Source of the DNA: Desertivirga brevis
GTDB lineage: Bacteria; Bacteroidota; Bacteroidia; Sphingobacteriales; Sphingobacteriaceae
DNA length: 64,000 bases
Reading direction: 5' to 3'
NCBI RefSeq assembly: GCF_017355835.1
Contig: NZ_JAFEWF010000001.1
Location: 62,001-126,000, forward strand
Every line of letters begins with the position of its first letter. The stretch's first letter is position 1. The position numbers and the translations under genes are program-made. Below are positions 27,523 to 36,979 of this stretch, in pieces. The notes under the pieces are model-generated. The model saw only the letters and a program-made list of their open reading frames with translations. It searched no databases and was not told where the DNA came from.

Positions 27523-29193
27523 ATGCAAATAACAACAAGGACTGGAGCATTAAGTGGTGAAACCCAAACAAGCACTAAAGCTTTTACCTTTTCGAAATCA
27601 GCTTATAGAACATTAAGTTATGTTTTGATAGCCATTGGTATATTTTTTCGTCTCTTCCATTATATCTACAACCGGTCACTGTGGACAGACGAAATGTATT
27701 TAAGCCTTAGCTTTTTAAAGATGGATTTTCTGGAATTAGCGGTAAAGCCTCTTGAGTACCAACAAAAAGCACCCATTGGCTTTTTGTGGTTGGTGAAATT
27801 ATCAGTCATGGCATTTGGAAAACAGGAAATGGCTCTCCGGCTTATTCCTCTCTTAAGTGGGATAGCTTCACTCTTCTTCTTTAAAAAAGTTGCCGAGCGT
27901 TTTCTAAGTACTGCTGCAGTCGCTGCCGCTGTTGGCATTCTCGCCTTGGCGCCACCTTTTATTTACCATTCGGTAGAAATTAAACAATACGGCGTCGAAG
28001 TACTTGTTACTATCCTTGCCCTTTATCTTTACGTCAGGTACCAGCATAAAAAGGAAATCCCTCAACTAATAGGTTGGGGTATAGGTGGAGCTCTTCTTAT
28101 CTGGTTCTCCTATTCTTCAATTTTTGTCCTAACTGGAATGGCGTTAGCTATTACCATTAATAATATTATTCGTGGAAGATGGAAAAGAGCTTTTCTTCAG
28201 GCTATTCCATTCTCAATGTGGATGCTAAGTTTCCTCATGAACTTCTTCCTCTTTACCTACCAAAAAACAAATTCAGGGTGGTTAATCGACTGGTTTGACA
28301 TCAGGCAAGCATACCTCCCTATTCCTCCTAAATCGTTTGCTGATTTGTCATTCCTACTGCAAATGCCATACAAGATGTTGTTTTACCCCCTAGGACTATT
28401 ATGGGAGTTTGTGGATGTAGACAATGGAGTGGTTCGGATTATTGGTAGGATGGGTGTAATATCCTTAACATTGTGGGTTGTCGGTATGGTCTTTTATATC
28501 AGAAAGAATCCTAAGGTTTTCATGATACTATTTCTGCCAGTGCTGCTCGCCATGGTTGCCTCGGCTATTCGGCAATATCCCTTTTACGAGCGACTTATCC
28601 TCTTCTTATGTCCATTAATCATTATTTTCATTGCCAAAGGATTTGATCGTATTTCGCATACTTTTTCCAAAACAACCTATGTTCAGCCAGTTCTTCTATT
28701 TTTGCTACTACTCGGGCCGCTTGGTACTTCTGCCGCTCAGGTAGCTGATACTAATCTTTTTGGAGGATATAAAAGAAACTACCAAAGGGATTGCTGGCTA
28801 TATGTTAACCAAAGGTTTCAGCCTGGGGATGCAGTCTATGTTTACTGGAACATTCGTTACGGTTATCTTTTCTATAAAGATTCGTATGATCTTAGATATG
28901 ATGGAATTCGGGGGAACGATTACAGAAAAGTTTCTCAAAATGCGGAAGATTACTTGAATAACCTAAATAAGGATATTAATAACTTGAAGAAATACAAACG
29001 GGTTTGGATCGTGTACGAAAAGGATTACTGGGTGGATATCGGCGATTATGATGGACATCCAGAGTGGTACTGGAAAAATTATTCCCTTCGTAATAAAACA
29101 CTCGAGCGTTTTTCCACTCTAGGAAAGCAGTCTGATGTTTTTGATACCAAGCAGGCGAGGGTTGTTTTGGTAACTGTAAAGCAATTAAAATAA
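27523..29193 (+). CDS. GT-C (GT39/ArnT-like) membrane glycosyltransferase
   Basis: A polytopic inner-membrane protein of 556 residues with roughly ten to twelve helices. The first periplasmic loop has RSLWTDEMYLS with the acidic pair Asp56-Glu57, the usual catalytic and metal site of GT-C enzymes that use polyprenyl-phosphate sugars. Basic and aromatic patches such as HSVEIKQYGVEVL match the family. The C-terminal part (about 440-556) is soluble and periplasmic. It is divergent from the HAD gene (203-bp gap) and could consume the lipid-linked sugar made by the GtrA/UbiA/HAD set. The acceptor is unknown: protein, lipid A or another glycan. A terminator follows. Confidence 0.85.
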   Translation: MQITTRTGALSGETQTSTKAFTFSKSAYRTLSYVLIAIGIFFRLFHYIYNRSLWTDEMYLSLSFLKMDFLELAVKPLEYQQKAPIGFLWLVKLSVMAFGKQEMALRLIPLLSGIASLFFFKKVAERFLSTAAVAAAVGILALAPPFIYHSVEIKQYGVEVLVTILALYLYVRYQHKKEIPQLIGWGIGGALLIWFSYSSIFVLTGMALAITINNIIRGRWKRAFLQAIPFSMWMLSFLMNFFLFTYQKTNSGWLIDWFDIRQAYLPIPPKSFADLSFLLQMPYKMLFYPLGLLWEFVDVDNGVVRIIGRMGVISLTLWVVGMVFYIRKNPKVFMILFLPVLLAMVASAIRQYPFYERLILFLCPLIIIFIAKGFDRISHTFSKTTYVQPVLLFLLLLGPLGTSAAQVADTNLFGGYKRNYQRDCWLYVNQRFQPGDAVYVYWNIRYGYLFYKDSYDLRYDGIRGNDYRKVSQNAEDYLNNLNKDINNLKKYKRVWIVYEKDYWVDIGDYDGHPEWYWKNYSLRNKTLERFSTLGKQSDVFDTKQARVVLVTVKQLK

Positions 29194-29198
29194 AGAAG

Positions 29199-29231
29199 TC
29201 GAGGGGCTGCATTTCAGCCCCTTGATTTTTT
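29199..29231 (+). terminator. Rho-independent terminator after the GT-C gene
   Basis: The stem TCGAGGGGCTG / CAGCCCCTTGA has one G-T wobble and a 5-base loop, and is followed by six T. Confidence 0.87.
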
Positions 29232-29431
29232 CCGCTTCGTTAAAGCACCGGTATTTTATCTCGAATTTACTGGCAGCGAGACCCTCTAATTTACAGGAGA
29301 GACAGTATAAGCACCATGATACGGCATTTCAGATTCTCTCTTGATTAATGCCTTTGGATTATAACCCCTTCTTATTTATATTTACCACTAACAATTTATT
29401 GGTTCACACTTGTTAGTAATTGCCAAACCTT

Positions 29432-32032
29432 ATGAATTTTGTTTTTTCAGCTCCAGCTTCCGCTAGTCGCTCCTTAAAAGCACTTTTAATTTCTTTTAGC
29501 ATTATTGCCATTTCAGCATTTGCATCCAATGCAGCTCAAATTCCCAAGATCTTTTCCTCAGCTAATCCAACCTGGATCAACCCGATACTCGAATCAGCTC
29601 AAAGAGTAAATTCTCGTGAGGTAAGTGAAGGGTATTATTTCACTCTTGTGGATATGCAAGAGCATGTAGAAAAGGAAGTTTCCTACCTACATTACTGCAA
29701 GCAGATCATCAGTGAGTCGGGAGTACAGAATGCATCTCAAATTTCAGTTGATTTTGATCCCTCTTTTCAGAAACTGGAATTCCACAAAATCATTATTTGG
29801 AGAAATGGAAAGCCCTCCAACAGGTTGAATTTAAAAGCTTTTAAAGTAATTGCAAACGAGGAAGACCTTTCCCGTTTCATTTACCAGGGCACTTACTCTG
29901 CTTACCTTATCCTTGATGATATTCGAAAAGGAGATAAGATTGAATATTCATATTCCATTACTGGACGTAATCCTATTTTCAAAGGGAAATTTAGTAAGGA
30001 ACTCTATCTCCAGGGATATACAGCTATTAATAAGGCTTATTTAAGTGTAGTTTGTTCTTCATCTCGAAATTTGAACTTTAAGTACTTCAACAAGGTTCAC
30101 AGTCCTAAAATTGAAAGTTTTAATGGAATGAAACGTTACACCTGGGAGGCTTTAATGGTTAAGGCAGCAATCCAGGAAGAAAATCAACCTTCATGGTATA
30201 ATGATTTTAAGAGGGTCCAAATCAGCGATTACCAGAATTGGAAAGAAGTAGCTATATGGGCTAATGAATTAAATAAGCCAATTACGAGTTTCTCAGGAGC
30301 ACTTGCATCAAGGGTGCAGGCTCTGAAAAAGAAAAATGTAGGTAACCTTTCTGGTTACTTTCGTGATGCTGTTACCTTGGTTCAAGATGAGGTTAGATAT
30401 ATGGGAGTGGAGATGGGAGTTTATTCCCATAAAGCTCACAATCCTCAAAAAGTTTTTGACCAACGTTACGGCGACTGTAAGGATAAATCATTGTTGTTGA
30501 TGTCTATCCTCGAATTTGGAGGTATCAAGGCAAATATGGCTTTGATTAATACCTATTACCAGGATAAAGTGGCAAGTTATTTGCCTTCACCTTTAAATTT
30601 CAACCATGCGGTTGTAATTGCCTATGTCGGTGGGAAGCAAATTTGGGTAGACCCTACCATTAGCGGACAGGGAGGCAAGGGTACGGACCTATGGTTCCCC
30701 AATTACCGCATGGCTCTTATAGTGTCTCCTGGTAGCAATACCTTAAGTACAATACCTGAGGTGGCAGCCGGATTTTCTACCATGCGGGAAACATTTACAG
30801 TTGATTCCGCGACGATGGGAGCAACCCTATATGTAAAGACAAAATATACAGGTAATATGGCCGAAAGTGTGCGATCGTCATTAGCAAATCAAAGCATTAC
30901 AGAAGCTGAGAAAAGCTATTTAGACTATTATGCGCGACTATATAAGGAGATTGAAGCAGTTGATACGGTAAAGATTAATGACAACCGGGGCAAAAATGAA
31001 CTCGAGATCGAGGAGTTCTACAAAATCGACAACTTCCTTAAAAGAGAAAAAGATAAGTCGGGGTGTAAGGGGGAGTTCTACGCCTACCAGATAGAAAACG
31101 TTCTGCCTAAGGTGGCTGCCACGAGAAAAAGTCCTGCCTACCTAAACTATCAGTACTCCATATCTTATACGGCTTCCATTGTACTCCCCGGTGGCTGGAG
31201 AATTGAGCCAGAGAACAAAGAAATATCACGAAGTCAGTACAGACTTTATTACCGCACATTTACAGTAGGAGATACATTAAATCTGGACTACCAGTACAGC
31301 CTTACTGCAGACCATATTCCAACATCAGATGTAAAACAGGTGGTAAAGGATGTCGAAGACATTGATAATAATTACCTTGGCTTTTCCTTTACTTATAACC
31401 CTGACGCGACAAAGGCTGGAGGAGGAACTAATTACCCCATGCTTCTCTTTGCCCTATTTATTTTAGCTTCAGGAGTTTATGCAATAATTCGTATAGCTAC
31501 CATGCATACTGCAACCGAAATGCCTGAATACGAACCAGCAGGGATAGGAGGCTGGCTCATATTCCTGGCTTTTTCCCTTTTAGCAACAGTTATCAGACCG
31601 CTTTACTTTGTTATTAGTCAGGAATATTTTAGTTCAAATTTGTGGGCGGCATATGATGGCCGGCAGATGGTTACAGCTTTCAAAATTCTGCTTGTATTTG
31701 AAGTCGCAGGTAATATTCTTTTATCTCTGGGAGCCGCCTTTTGCCTGTTCCTAATGTATAAGAAGAGAGATATATTTCCAAAAGTTACCGGCGCTGTCCT
31801 AGGGTTCTCTTTAATTTTTGCGCTAGCAGATACCTTTTTGGCCTCCGTATTTTTGAATATAAAAGACACTACCGACGCAAATACAGTAAGAGGGATAATA
31901 GGTTCTTTTGTTTGGATTGCTTATTTATCTCGCTCATCCCGTGTAAAAGAAACATTTATAATTCCTTATCCTGAAGAATATTTTGAAGTGCAAGAAGAGG
32001 TGGAGAAAAAAGATGAAGAGATTGGAGTTTAA
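29432..32032 (+). CDS. DUF3857-transglutaminase-DUF2569 membrane protein
   Basis: A three-part protein of 866 residues. A signal peptide or anchor (about 15-36) leads a periplasmic DUF3857 domain (about 60-250). Next is a transglutaminase-like papain fold with an intact triad: Cys349 in RYGDCKDKS, His392 in NFNHAVVIAYV and Asp407 in IWVDPT. After a beta-rich linker the C-terminus (about 665-840) has four or five membrane helices starting with GIGGWLIFLAFSLL, typical of DUF2569. DUF3857-transglutaminase proteins are widespread in Bacteroidota but their chemistry is not established; the membrane fusion would tether the enzyme to the inner membrane. ATG 29432 was chosen over a TTG four codons upstream. 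Confidence 0.88.
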   Translation: MNFVFSAPASASRSLKALLISFSIIAISAFASNAAQIPKIFSSANPTWINPILESAQRVNSREVSEGYYFTLVDMQEHVEKEVSYLHYCKQIISESGVQNASQISVDFDPSFQKLEFHKIIIWRNGKPSNRLNLKAFKVIANEEDLSRFIYQGTYSAYLILDDIRKGDKIEYSYSITGRNPIFKGKFSKELYLQGYTAINKAYLSVVCSSSRNLNFKYFNKVHSPKIESFNGMKRYTWEALMVKAAIQEENQPSWYNDFKRVQISDYQNWKEVAIWANELNKPITSFSGALASRVQALKKKNVGNLSGYFRDAVTLVQDEVRYMGVEMGVYSHKAHNPQKVFDQRYGDCKDKSLLLMSILEFGGIKANMALINTYYQDKVASYLPSPLNFNHAVVIAYVGGKQIWVDPTISGQGGKGTDLWFPNYRMALIVSPGSNTLSTIPEVAAGFSTMRETFTVDSATMGATLYVKTKYTGNMAESVRSSLANQSITEAEKSYLDYYARLYKEIEAVDTVKINDNRGKNELEIEEFYKIDNFLKREKDKSGCKGEFYAYQIENVLPKVAATRKSPAYLNYQYSISYTASIVLPGGWRIEPENKEISRSQYRLYYRTFTVGDTLNLDYQYSLTADHIPTSDVKQVVKDVEDIDNNYLGFSFTYNPDATKAGGGTNYPMLLFALFILASGVYAIIRIATMHTATEMPEYEPAGIGGWLIFLAFSLLATVIRPLYFVISQEYFSSNLWAAYDGRQMVTAFKILLVFEVAGNILLSLGAAFCLFLMYKKRDIFPKVTGAVLGFSLIFALADTFLASVFLNIKDTTDANTVRGIIGSFVWIAYLSRSSRVKETFIIPYPEEYFEVQEEVEKKDEEIGV

Positions 32033-32191
32033 AATTTAAGAAATCAGCAGTTAAAACCTGCAATTCATGCTTATGAGCAAGCATTTAATTTTGCCCTTGG
32101 AAAGGAGCAATCCGACAATTTAAAAGAGGGTATTGAACGGGTAAAAAGCAAGTTCAGCAGTACGTCAATATTCGTATATAGCTGTTCTTAA
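32033..32191 (+). pseudogene. Coding-like remnant, possible TPR fragment
   Basis: Directly after the stop of the DUF3857 gene, in the same frame, about 52 codons read as natural protein: PAIHAYEQAFNFALGKEQ, then NLKEGIERVKSKF, ending at TAA 32189-32191. The pattern resembles the last repeat of a TPR protein. There is no start codon. It is probably the 3' end of a lost gene; chance is possible. Confidence 0.35.
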
Positions 32192-32335
32192 AAAAAAGCG
32201 GTTATTTAAGTTTGGGTGAAGCTTTTCATTTCGCTTAGCCCGAACTTATTCTATGTAACCTGGTATCACTTGAATCTGAAGGAAAAAATATTATTTTCGT
32301 TTCAATATTTATCAGTTAACATCACCATTCTATCT

Positions 32336-33532
32336 ATGGTTACAGATAACAAGCTGCCTATTAACATTCAAGAAGATATTCGTGCAATAACCGAAATTGA
32401 GGCAATTCCTGGCATATTGAAGGTAGTTTGCCATGCTACCGGATTGGGTTTTGCAGCTGTGGCCCGAGTTACTGATTTGCATTGGGTAGCATGCAGTGTA
32501 AAAGACGATATTGCTTTTGGCTTGCAAGCCGGAGAACAACTTCGTTTGGTAACTACTATTTGTAACGAGATTCGTCAACATAAACAACCCGTTGTTATCG
32601 ATCATGTTAGCGAGGATGAAACTTTCGCCAATCATCATACTCCAGCAATGTATGGCTTTCAAAGTTATATATCCTATCCCATCTTCCGCCACAATGGTGA
32701 GTTTTTCGGAACCTTATGTGCTATTGATCCCAAGCCGGCCAAACTTAAAAATCCTCAAATTATGGAGATGTTTAAGCTGTTTGCCGAGCTCATTTCCTTT
32801 CACCTTCATACATTGCAACAAATCGAGGTAAGTAAATCTGAACTTCAGGAGGAACAAAAGACCGCAGAATTCAGGGAGCAATTCATTGCTATCCTTGCAC
32901 ACGATCTGCGTAATCCTCTGGGGGCAATCACCAGCGGAATTCAGGTGCTTAAACAAATGCCGCTTGAAAAAAAGGCTGATAAATTACTCGGCATTATTCA
33001 GAATTCCTCTTTTAGAATGCAGGCGCTGATAGAAAATATGCTTGATTTTGCCCGTGGACGCTTCGGCAACGGATTCTCGCTCCATCTACAATCAGAACCG
33101 GAACTTGACGTAGTATTGCACCACGTGATAGATGAGCTAAGAGTAATCTGGCCAAACCGCCAAATAGAAGTAAGTTTTAATGCTGATTTACCTGTTATTT
33201 GTGATAGTAAACGCATCGGACAACTATTTTCTAATATCCTTGGAAACGCACTGATCCATGGCGCGGCTGATAAACCTGTTTTTGTAACATCCGAAAGCAA
33301 AGAAAGTAGGTACATCTTAAAGGTTAAAAATTCCGGCGATCCTATCCCTTCAGCTGCAATGGAGCGATTGTTCAAGCCCTTCTCCCGGAGCGAAGTAAAA
33401 CCAGGACAGCAGGGGCTAGGCTTAGGATTATATATCGCATCCGAAATAGCAAAGGCCCATGGTGGCAATCTTGTGGTAAGCTCTGATCCTGTAGAAACGT
33501 GTTTTAGTTTGATTTTATCATGCCGAGAATAA
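32336..33532 (+). CDS. GAF-domain sensor histidine kinase
   Basis: A soluble kinase of 398 residues. It has a GAF domain (about 22-165; GFAAVARVTDLHWVAC, YISYPIFRHNGEFFGTLCAID), HisKA with FIAILAHDLRNPLGAI (His189), and HATPase_c with N-box FSNILGNALIHG and G-box GLGLGLYIASEIAKAHGG. The kinase half is of the ordinary orthodox type. The frame runs 40 codons further upstream to a GTG, but that part contains no domain, so ATG 32336 is preferred. No response regulator is directly adjacent; the LytS/LytTR genes 270 bp downstream form their own pair, so its partner is unknown. The GAF domain could bind a cyclic nucleotide, haem or other small ligand. Confidence 0.9.
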   Translation: MVTDNKLPINIQEDIRAITEIEAIPGILKVVCHATGLGFAAVARVTDLHWVACSVKDDIAFGLQAGEQLRLVTTICNEIRQHKQPVVIDHVSEDETFANHHTPAMYGFQSYISYPIFRHNGEFFGTLCAIDPKPAKLKNPQIMEMFKLFAELISFHLHTLQQIEVSKSELQEEQKTAEFREQFIAILAHDLRNPLGAITSGIQVLKQMPLEKKADKLLGIIQNSSFRMQALIENMLDFARGRFGNGFSLHLQSEPELDVVLHHVIDELRVIWPNRQIEVSFNADLPVICDSKRIGQLFSNILGNALIHGAADKPVFVTSESKESRYILKVKNSGDPIPSAAMERLFKPFSRSEVKPGQQGLGLGLYIASEIAKAHGGNLVVSSDPVETCFSLILSCRE

Positions 33533-33806
33533 GTCTTTCCTGTTTGAAATCCTTGAAGGTTATCAAGGGAAATATAGTTATTCAAACGACAATTGGATTT
33601 AAGAACGTTCTACTTGAGGTAAAGTAAGCGCCTCCCCGGCGATGTTTCAATTTGAAATTGAGAGCCTTCAAACTACCATCCCTTGACTTAACGACAATTT
33701 TCATATAGCCTAAATACATATATTGGTAGAGGGAATTATCACAATGGTAGATTACATTTTTATTGTAACTAGTAAAGGGGCATTTTAGAATATCTAAGCG
33801 AATAAG

Positions 33807-34835
33807 ATGAACAATCCTGAGATAAAATTACATTCTTACTTCTGGACTGGCTTATGTATTTCATTGATTACGGTCTATGCTTTGATTTCGACCCAATTAC
33901 ATAAAGATCCTCGGGACCAGATAACGGCAGTCTATGCTTCCTTCTCAATTATTATGTGGATAATGATACCCGGCTCCTTGATTTTTTATTTAAATTACTG
34001 TGTCTTGTTCAGACTAAAAGGAAAGAACCTTACCATTACAATTGCTTTTATCACAGTTTCATTTCTTCTTTTATTTGTATCGCGAATGATATTTGACCAC
34101 AGATCATTCTGGACATCATTTGTAATTTCTATCCTCCCGGTAGTCATTGCCATGTGGGTACCATTTACCATTTTAAGTGCCATTGTTTATCTCATACAAC
34201 GATCAAGAGTACAAAAGGAACTCAACAAGCAAATACTCAAACAAAGCGCGGAAGCAGAACTGGCATTATTAAAAGCTCAGTTGAACCCACATTTTTTATT
34301 CAATACGCTTAATAATATTGATACACTCATACAGGTAGACGAAAAGCAAAGGGCCTCCGAATCGTTGATAAGGATGTCTGAAATGATGAGGTATACTACC
34401 TACGAAAGCTCAAACGACATGGTTTTATTAGCTGATGAGATTGCTTACCTAAACAATTACATCGAGCTTGAGATGTTGCGATCGTCTAACAAGGAACTAG
34501 TAAAGCTTGATATAAGGGACGATGTAGGAGAGTTTAAAGTAGCTCCGATGTTGCTGATTCCATTTGTTGAAAACGCGTTCAAACACAGTTCAGACAAAAG
34601 ATCCATTTTCGCCATCCGCGTGGGGCTGGAAATAGCTCAGGGTAATCTAATTTTTACCTGTGCTAACAAATATGATGAGAATAGTAAAGCCACGAAGGAC
34701 AAGAGTTCGGGAGTAGGTCTGCAGAATATACAGCGACGCCTGAACCTTCTTTATCCTGATAAACATGAACTTTGTATCCTGAAAGAGAATGGAGTTTTTG
34801 ATATAAGACTAATCCTTACCCAAAATGGAAATTAA
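33807..34835 (+). CDS. LytS-type sensor histidine kinase (His_kinase family)
   Basis: A membrane kinase of 342 residues with four predicted N-terminal helices (about 12-30, 45-68, 80-97, 108-130) and no large periplasmic domain. The coiled coil leads into LLKAQLNPHFLFNTLNNIDTL (phospho-acceptor His162). A degenerate HATPase domain with APMLLIPFVENAFKHS and SSGVGLQNIQRRL follows. This is the standard Bacteroidota kinase that pairs with a LytTR regulator, whose gene overlaps by 11 bases. The 274 bp upstream contain no gene. The input is probably within or near the membrane. Confidence 0.93.
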   Translation: MNNPEIKLHSYFWTGLCISLITVYALISTQLHKDPRDQITAVYASFSIIMWIMIPGSLIFYLNYCVLFRLKGKNLTITIAFITVSFLLLFVSRMIFDHRSFWTSFVISILPVVIAMWVPFTILSAIVYLIQRSRVQKELNKQILKQSAEAELALLKAQLNPHFLFNTLNNIDTLIQVDEKQRASESLIRMSEMMRYTTYESSNDMVLLADEIAYLNNYIELEMLRSSNKELVKLDIRDDVGEFKVAPMLLIPFVENAFKHSSDKRSIFAIRVGLEIAQGNLIFTCANKYDENSKATKDKSSGVGLQNIQRRLNLLYPDKHELCILKENGVFDIRLILTQNGN

Positions 34836-35508
34836 CTGCATCATCATTGACGACGAGCCCCTGGCGCGTGAAAAAATTAAGCAGTACGTAAGCCAGGTTC
34901 CTATGTTTAAACTTACCGGATGTTTTGAAGATCCGATTGAAGCACTCCTGTTTCTGAAGTCACACCCTGTTGACCTGATATTTCTAGACATTCAGATGGA
35001 GCAGCTCAACGGAATTCAGTTTATGCAAACAATATCTCATCCTCCTAAAATTATAATAACCTCGGCCTATAGCGAGTACGCCCTGCAGGGATTTGAGTTC
35101 CGGGTTAGCGATTATCTATTAAAGCCAATATCCTTCAGTCGCTTTATGAAAGCGGTTGAAAAAGTAATGGAAGAACTAAGGGGGAGTGAAATACAAACCT
35201 CCGGTATCTTTGTAAAGACGGAATACAGGATGGAAAGAGTTGATCTTTCAGAGATTATTTATATAGAAGGCATGAAGGATTACCTCAACATTGTTTGCGA
35301 GAAAAGGCATCTATTAACTCTCCAGAGTTTTTCAAATATGGAAAAGAAGTTGAATTCAAACTTCATCCGTGTACATAAATCCTATATCGTAGCCCTTGAT
35401 AAGGTTAAAAGTATCGAAAGAAATATTATTCATTTAGATGGAAAGCAGATCAATATTGGTATTAGTTACCGTGATCGGTTCTTTCAATTGATAAATTCTA
35501 ACAGATGA
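34825..35508 (+). CDS. LytTR-family response regulator
   Basis: A 227-residue DNA-binding regulator. The receiver (1-120) has IIIDDEPLA, phospho-acceptor Asp55 in LIFLDIQMEQLNGI, Thr/Ser in IIITSAYSEYA and Lys in YLLKPISF. A LytTR domain (about 132-227) has DLSEIIYIEGMKDYLNI and FIRVHKSYIVALDKVKSIE. The start lies inside the 3' end of the kinase gene, and its stop shares the ATGA of the next gene, so all three are translated as a coupled unit. Targets are unknown; a conserved-partner target is often the neighbouring gene. Confidence 0.95.
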   Translation: MEINCIIIDDEPLAREKIKQYVSQVPMFKLTGCFEDPIEALLFLKSHPVDLIFLDIQMEQLNGIQFMQTISHPPKIIITSAYSEYALQGFEFRVSDYLLKPISFSRFMKAVEKVMEELRGSEIQTSGIFVKTEYRMERVDLSEIIYIEGMKDYLNIVCEKRHLLTLQSFSNMEKKLNSNFIRVHKSYIVALDKVKSIERNIIHLDGKQINIGISYRDRFFQLINSNR

Positions 35509-35981
35509 AGCCAGTTTATATTTACATTATTACTGTGGGTACTATTCTTAGTAGCTTATACTTCGGCGACAGATTGTTTAAACTCCAGCATAGCGAGCAA
35601 CAGGTATACCATGTACAGAATTTTAAGGTCAAAGATTCCGTGTTTGTGGATGACGCCGTTGTTTTTACAGGCAAGAACATTTTTGGAGTGCAGGAAGCAA
35701 TTCTAGTACCGGGGCCAGAGTCAACCGAAAACTTTATGTACATATACCTCCGTTTTTCTCCTGAATGGTTTAATGCGAACTTAAAACCCAGGCTAAAAGT
35801 AGGCTGGCCAAATAGGTATAAGGCAGAGAATAAGTTATTCGATAACGTAGTTCGGTGGCACAAAAATAATTTGAAACGAGTTTGGCATATAAACGATTTT
35901 CCGGTTATCGTTCCTGGTAATGAAGTTGTTGTCCTGCTAAAGGAGGCTTATGGAGGTGATTTGAAGGAGTATATCAAATAG
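35505..35981 (+). CDS. Unknown membrane-anchored protein coupled to LytS/LytTR
   Basis: A 158-residue protein I do not recognise. An N-terminal hydrophobic segment (about 4-21; YIYIITVGTILSSLYFGD) would be a signal anchor, followed by a soluble, mostly beta-predicted domain with LRFSPEWFNANLKPRLKVGW and FPVIVPGNEVVVLL. There are no cysteines and no known motif. The start codon overlaps the regulator stop (ATGA, 35505-35508), so it is almost certainly real and made together with the two-component pair. An accessory sensor or the target of the pair are possible roles. Confidence 0.75.
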   Translation: MKPVYIYIITVGTILSSLYFGDRLFKLQHSEQQVYHVQNFKVKDSVFVDDAVVFTGKNIFGVQEAILVPGPESTENFMYIYLRFSPEWFNANLKPRLKVGWPNRYKAENKLFDNVVRWHKNNLKRVWHINDFPVIVPGNEVVVLLKEAYGGDLKEYIK

Positions 35982-36115
35982 AAATAAGGTATCTTGGCAA
36001 CTCAAAAGAAATTAGTTCTACTACTTTACAGGCAAATTACTAGATTTCAAACCCTTTTTTCTTCAAGGCTTGGCAAATACTATTCTTAAATTTACCTGCT
36101 AAATGATCTCATAAA

Positions 36116-36979
36116 ATGTTAAAACCCTCTTGCTTCGTATATCTCCTGACATATTTCTGCTTACAGGTTATAACCCTATCAAATGCTCAAGGACAAGTTG
36201 TTGATGATAGAATTATACCATCAGGAGCCATAATAAGACCGGATTTTAAAAAGTATTTTGATGAGTGCGAAGTGGAAGGTTCTGTTGTTATTCTCGATAA
36301 CAATCGTAAGCAATGGTATATCTCAGATACGAGTAGTATATTCCTGGAAACTTTGCCTGCCTCCACCTTCAAAATCATCAATTTGCTAATCGCCCTCGAA
36401 ACAAAAACTATTACTGACGAAAACCAGGTTATAAAATGGCAGGGATTGACAGACACCGTGAAGTATGGCAACAGGCCGGAAATATATCATGATATGTCTG
36501 TTAAAGAAGCTTTTCAAGTTTCAGCTGTTTGGGTTTTCCTGGAAATTACCAGGAAGCTTGATCGAAACATTTATATGAAATACCTCTCCGAATCCGGTTA
36601 AAGGAACTTAAACCTCGTAGAGCCGCAGATTGATTTCTGGAATTTTGGCCCAATGGGAATTACCCCTTTAAATCAGGTGGATTTTCTTAAAAGACTTTAT
36701 GAAGGGAAATTACCATTCTCTAAAAGAAGCATAGACATTGTAAAAAGGGTTATGTTAACCGAACAAAGTTCCTCTTATACTATACGGGCTAAAACAGGCT
36801 GGGCAAGGTATAAACACCAGAACAATGGGTGGTGGGTAGGTTACGTCGAAACCAATGGCAACGTGTTTTTCTTTGCCACAAGGCTGCTCCAGGACCGGAC
36901 CAAAAATCGAAAGGACTTTGCAGATTGTCGTAAGAATATAACCAAATCAGTACTAAAATCTCTGCAAGCAATTCAGTAA
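36116..36979 (+). pseudogene. Class D (OXA-type) beta-lactamase, interrupted by an in-frame stop
   Basis: The two halves are in the same frame, split by a TAA at 36599-36601. The first half has a signal peptide, the active-site tetrad STFK (Ser83-Lys86) and SAV (136-138) of the S-x-V motif. The frame then reads ESG, stop, RN, NL, where the family has G-Y-G-N-x-N-L. So the Tyr of the Y-G-N motif is the stop codon, and the following Gly is Arg. The second half is open to 36979 with NFGPMGITP and the KTG box in AKTGWARYKHQNNGWWVGYV. No frameshift is needed. The rest is well preserved, so the loss is probably recent. A full-length enzyme is not expected from this copy. Confidence 0.88.

Noticed and set aside
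32998..33585. 195-residue frame antisense to the GAF kinase
   Set aside because: It overlaps the HisKA/HATPase coding region; no domain.
36599..36601. Stop readthrough in the beta-lactamase gene
   Set aside because: TAA is the least readthrough-prone stop and the adjacent Gly is also lost, so a simple pseudogene is more likely.
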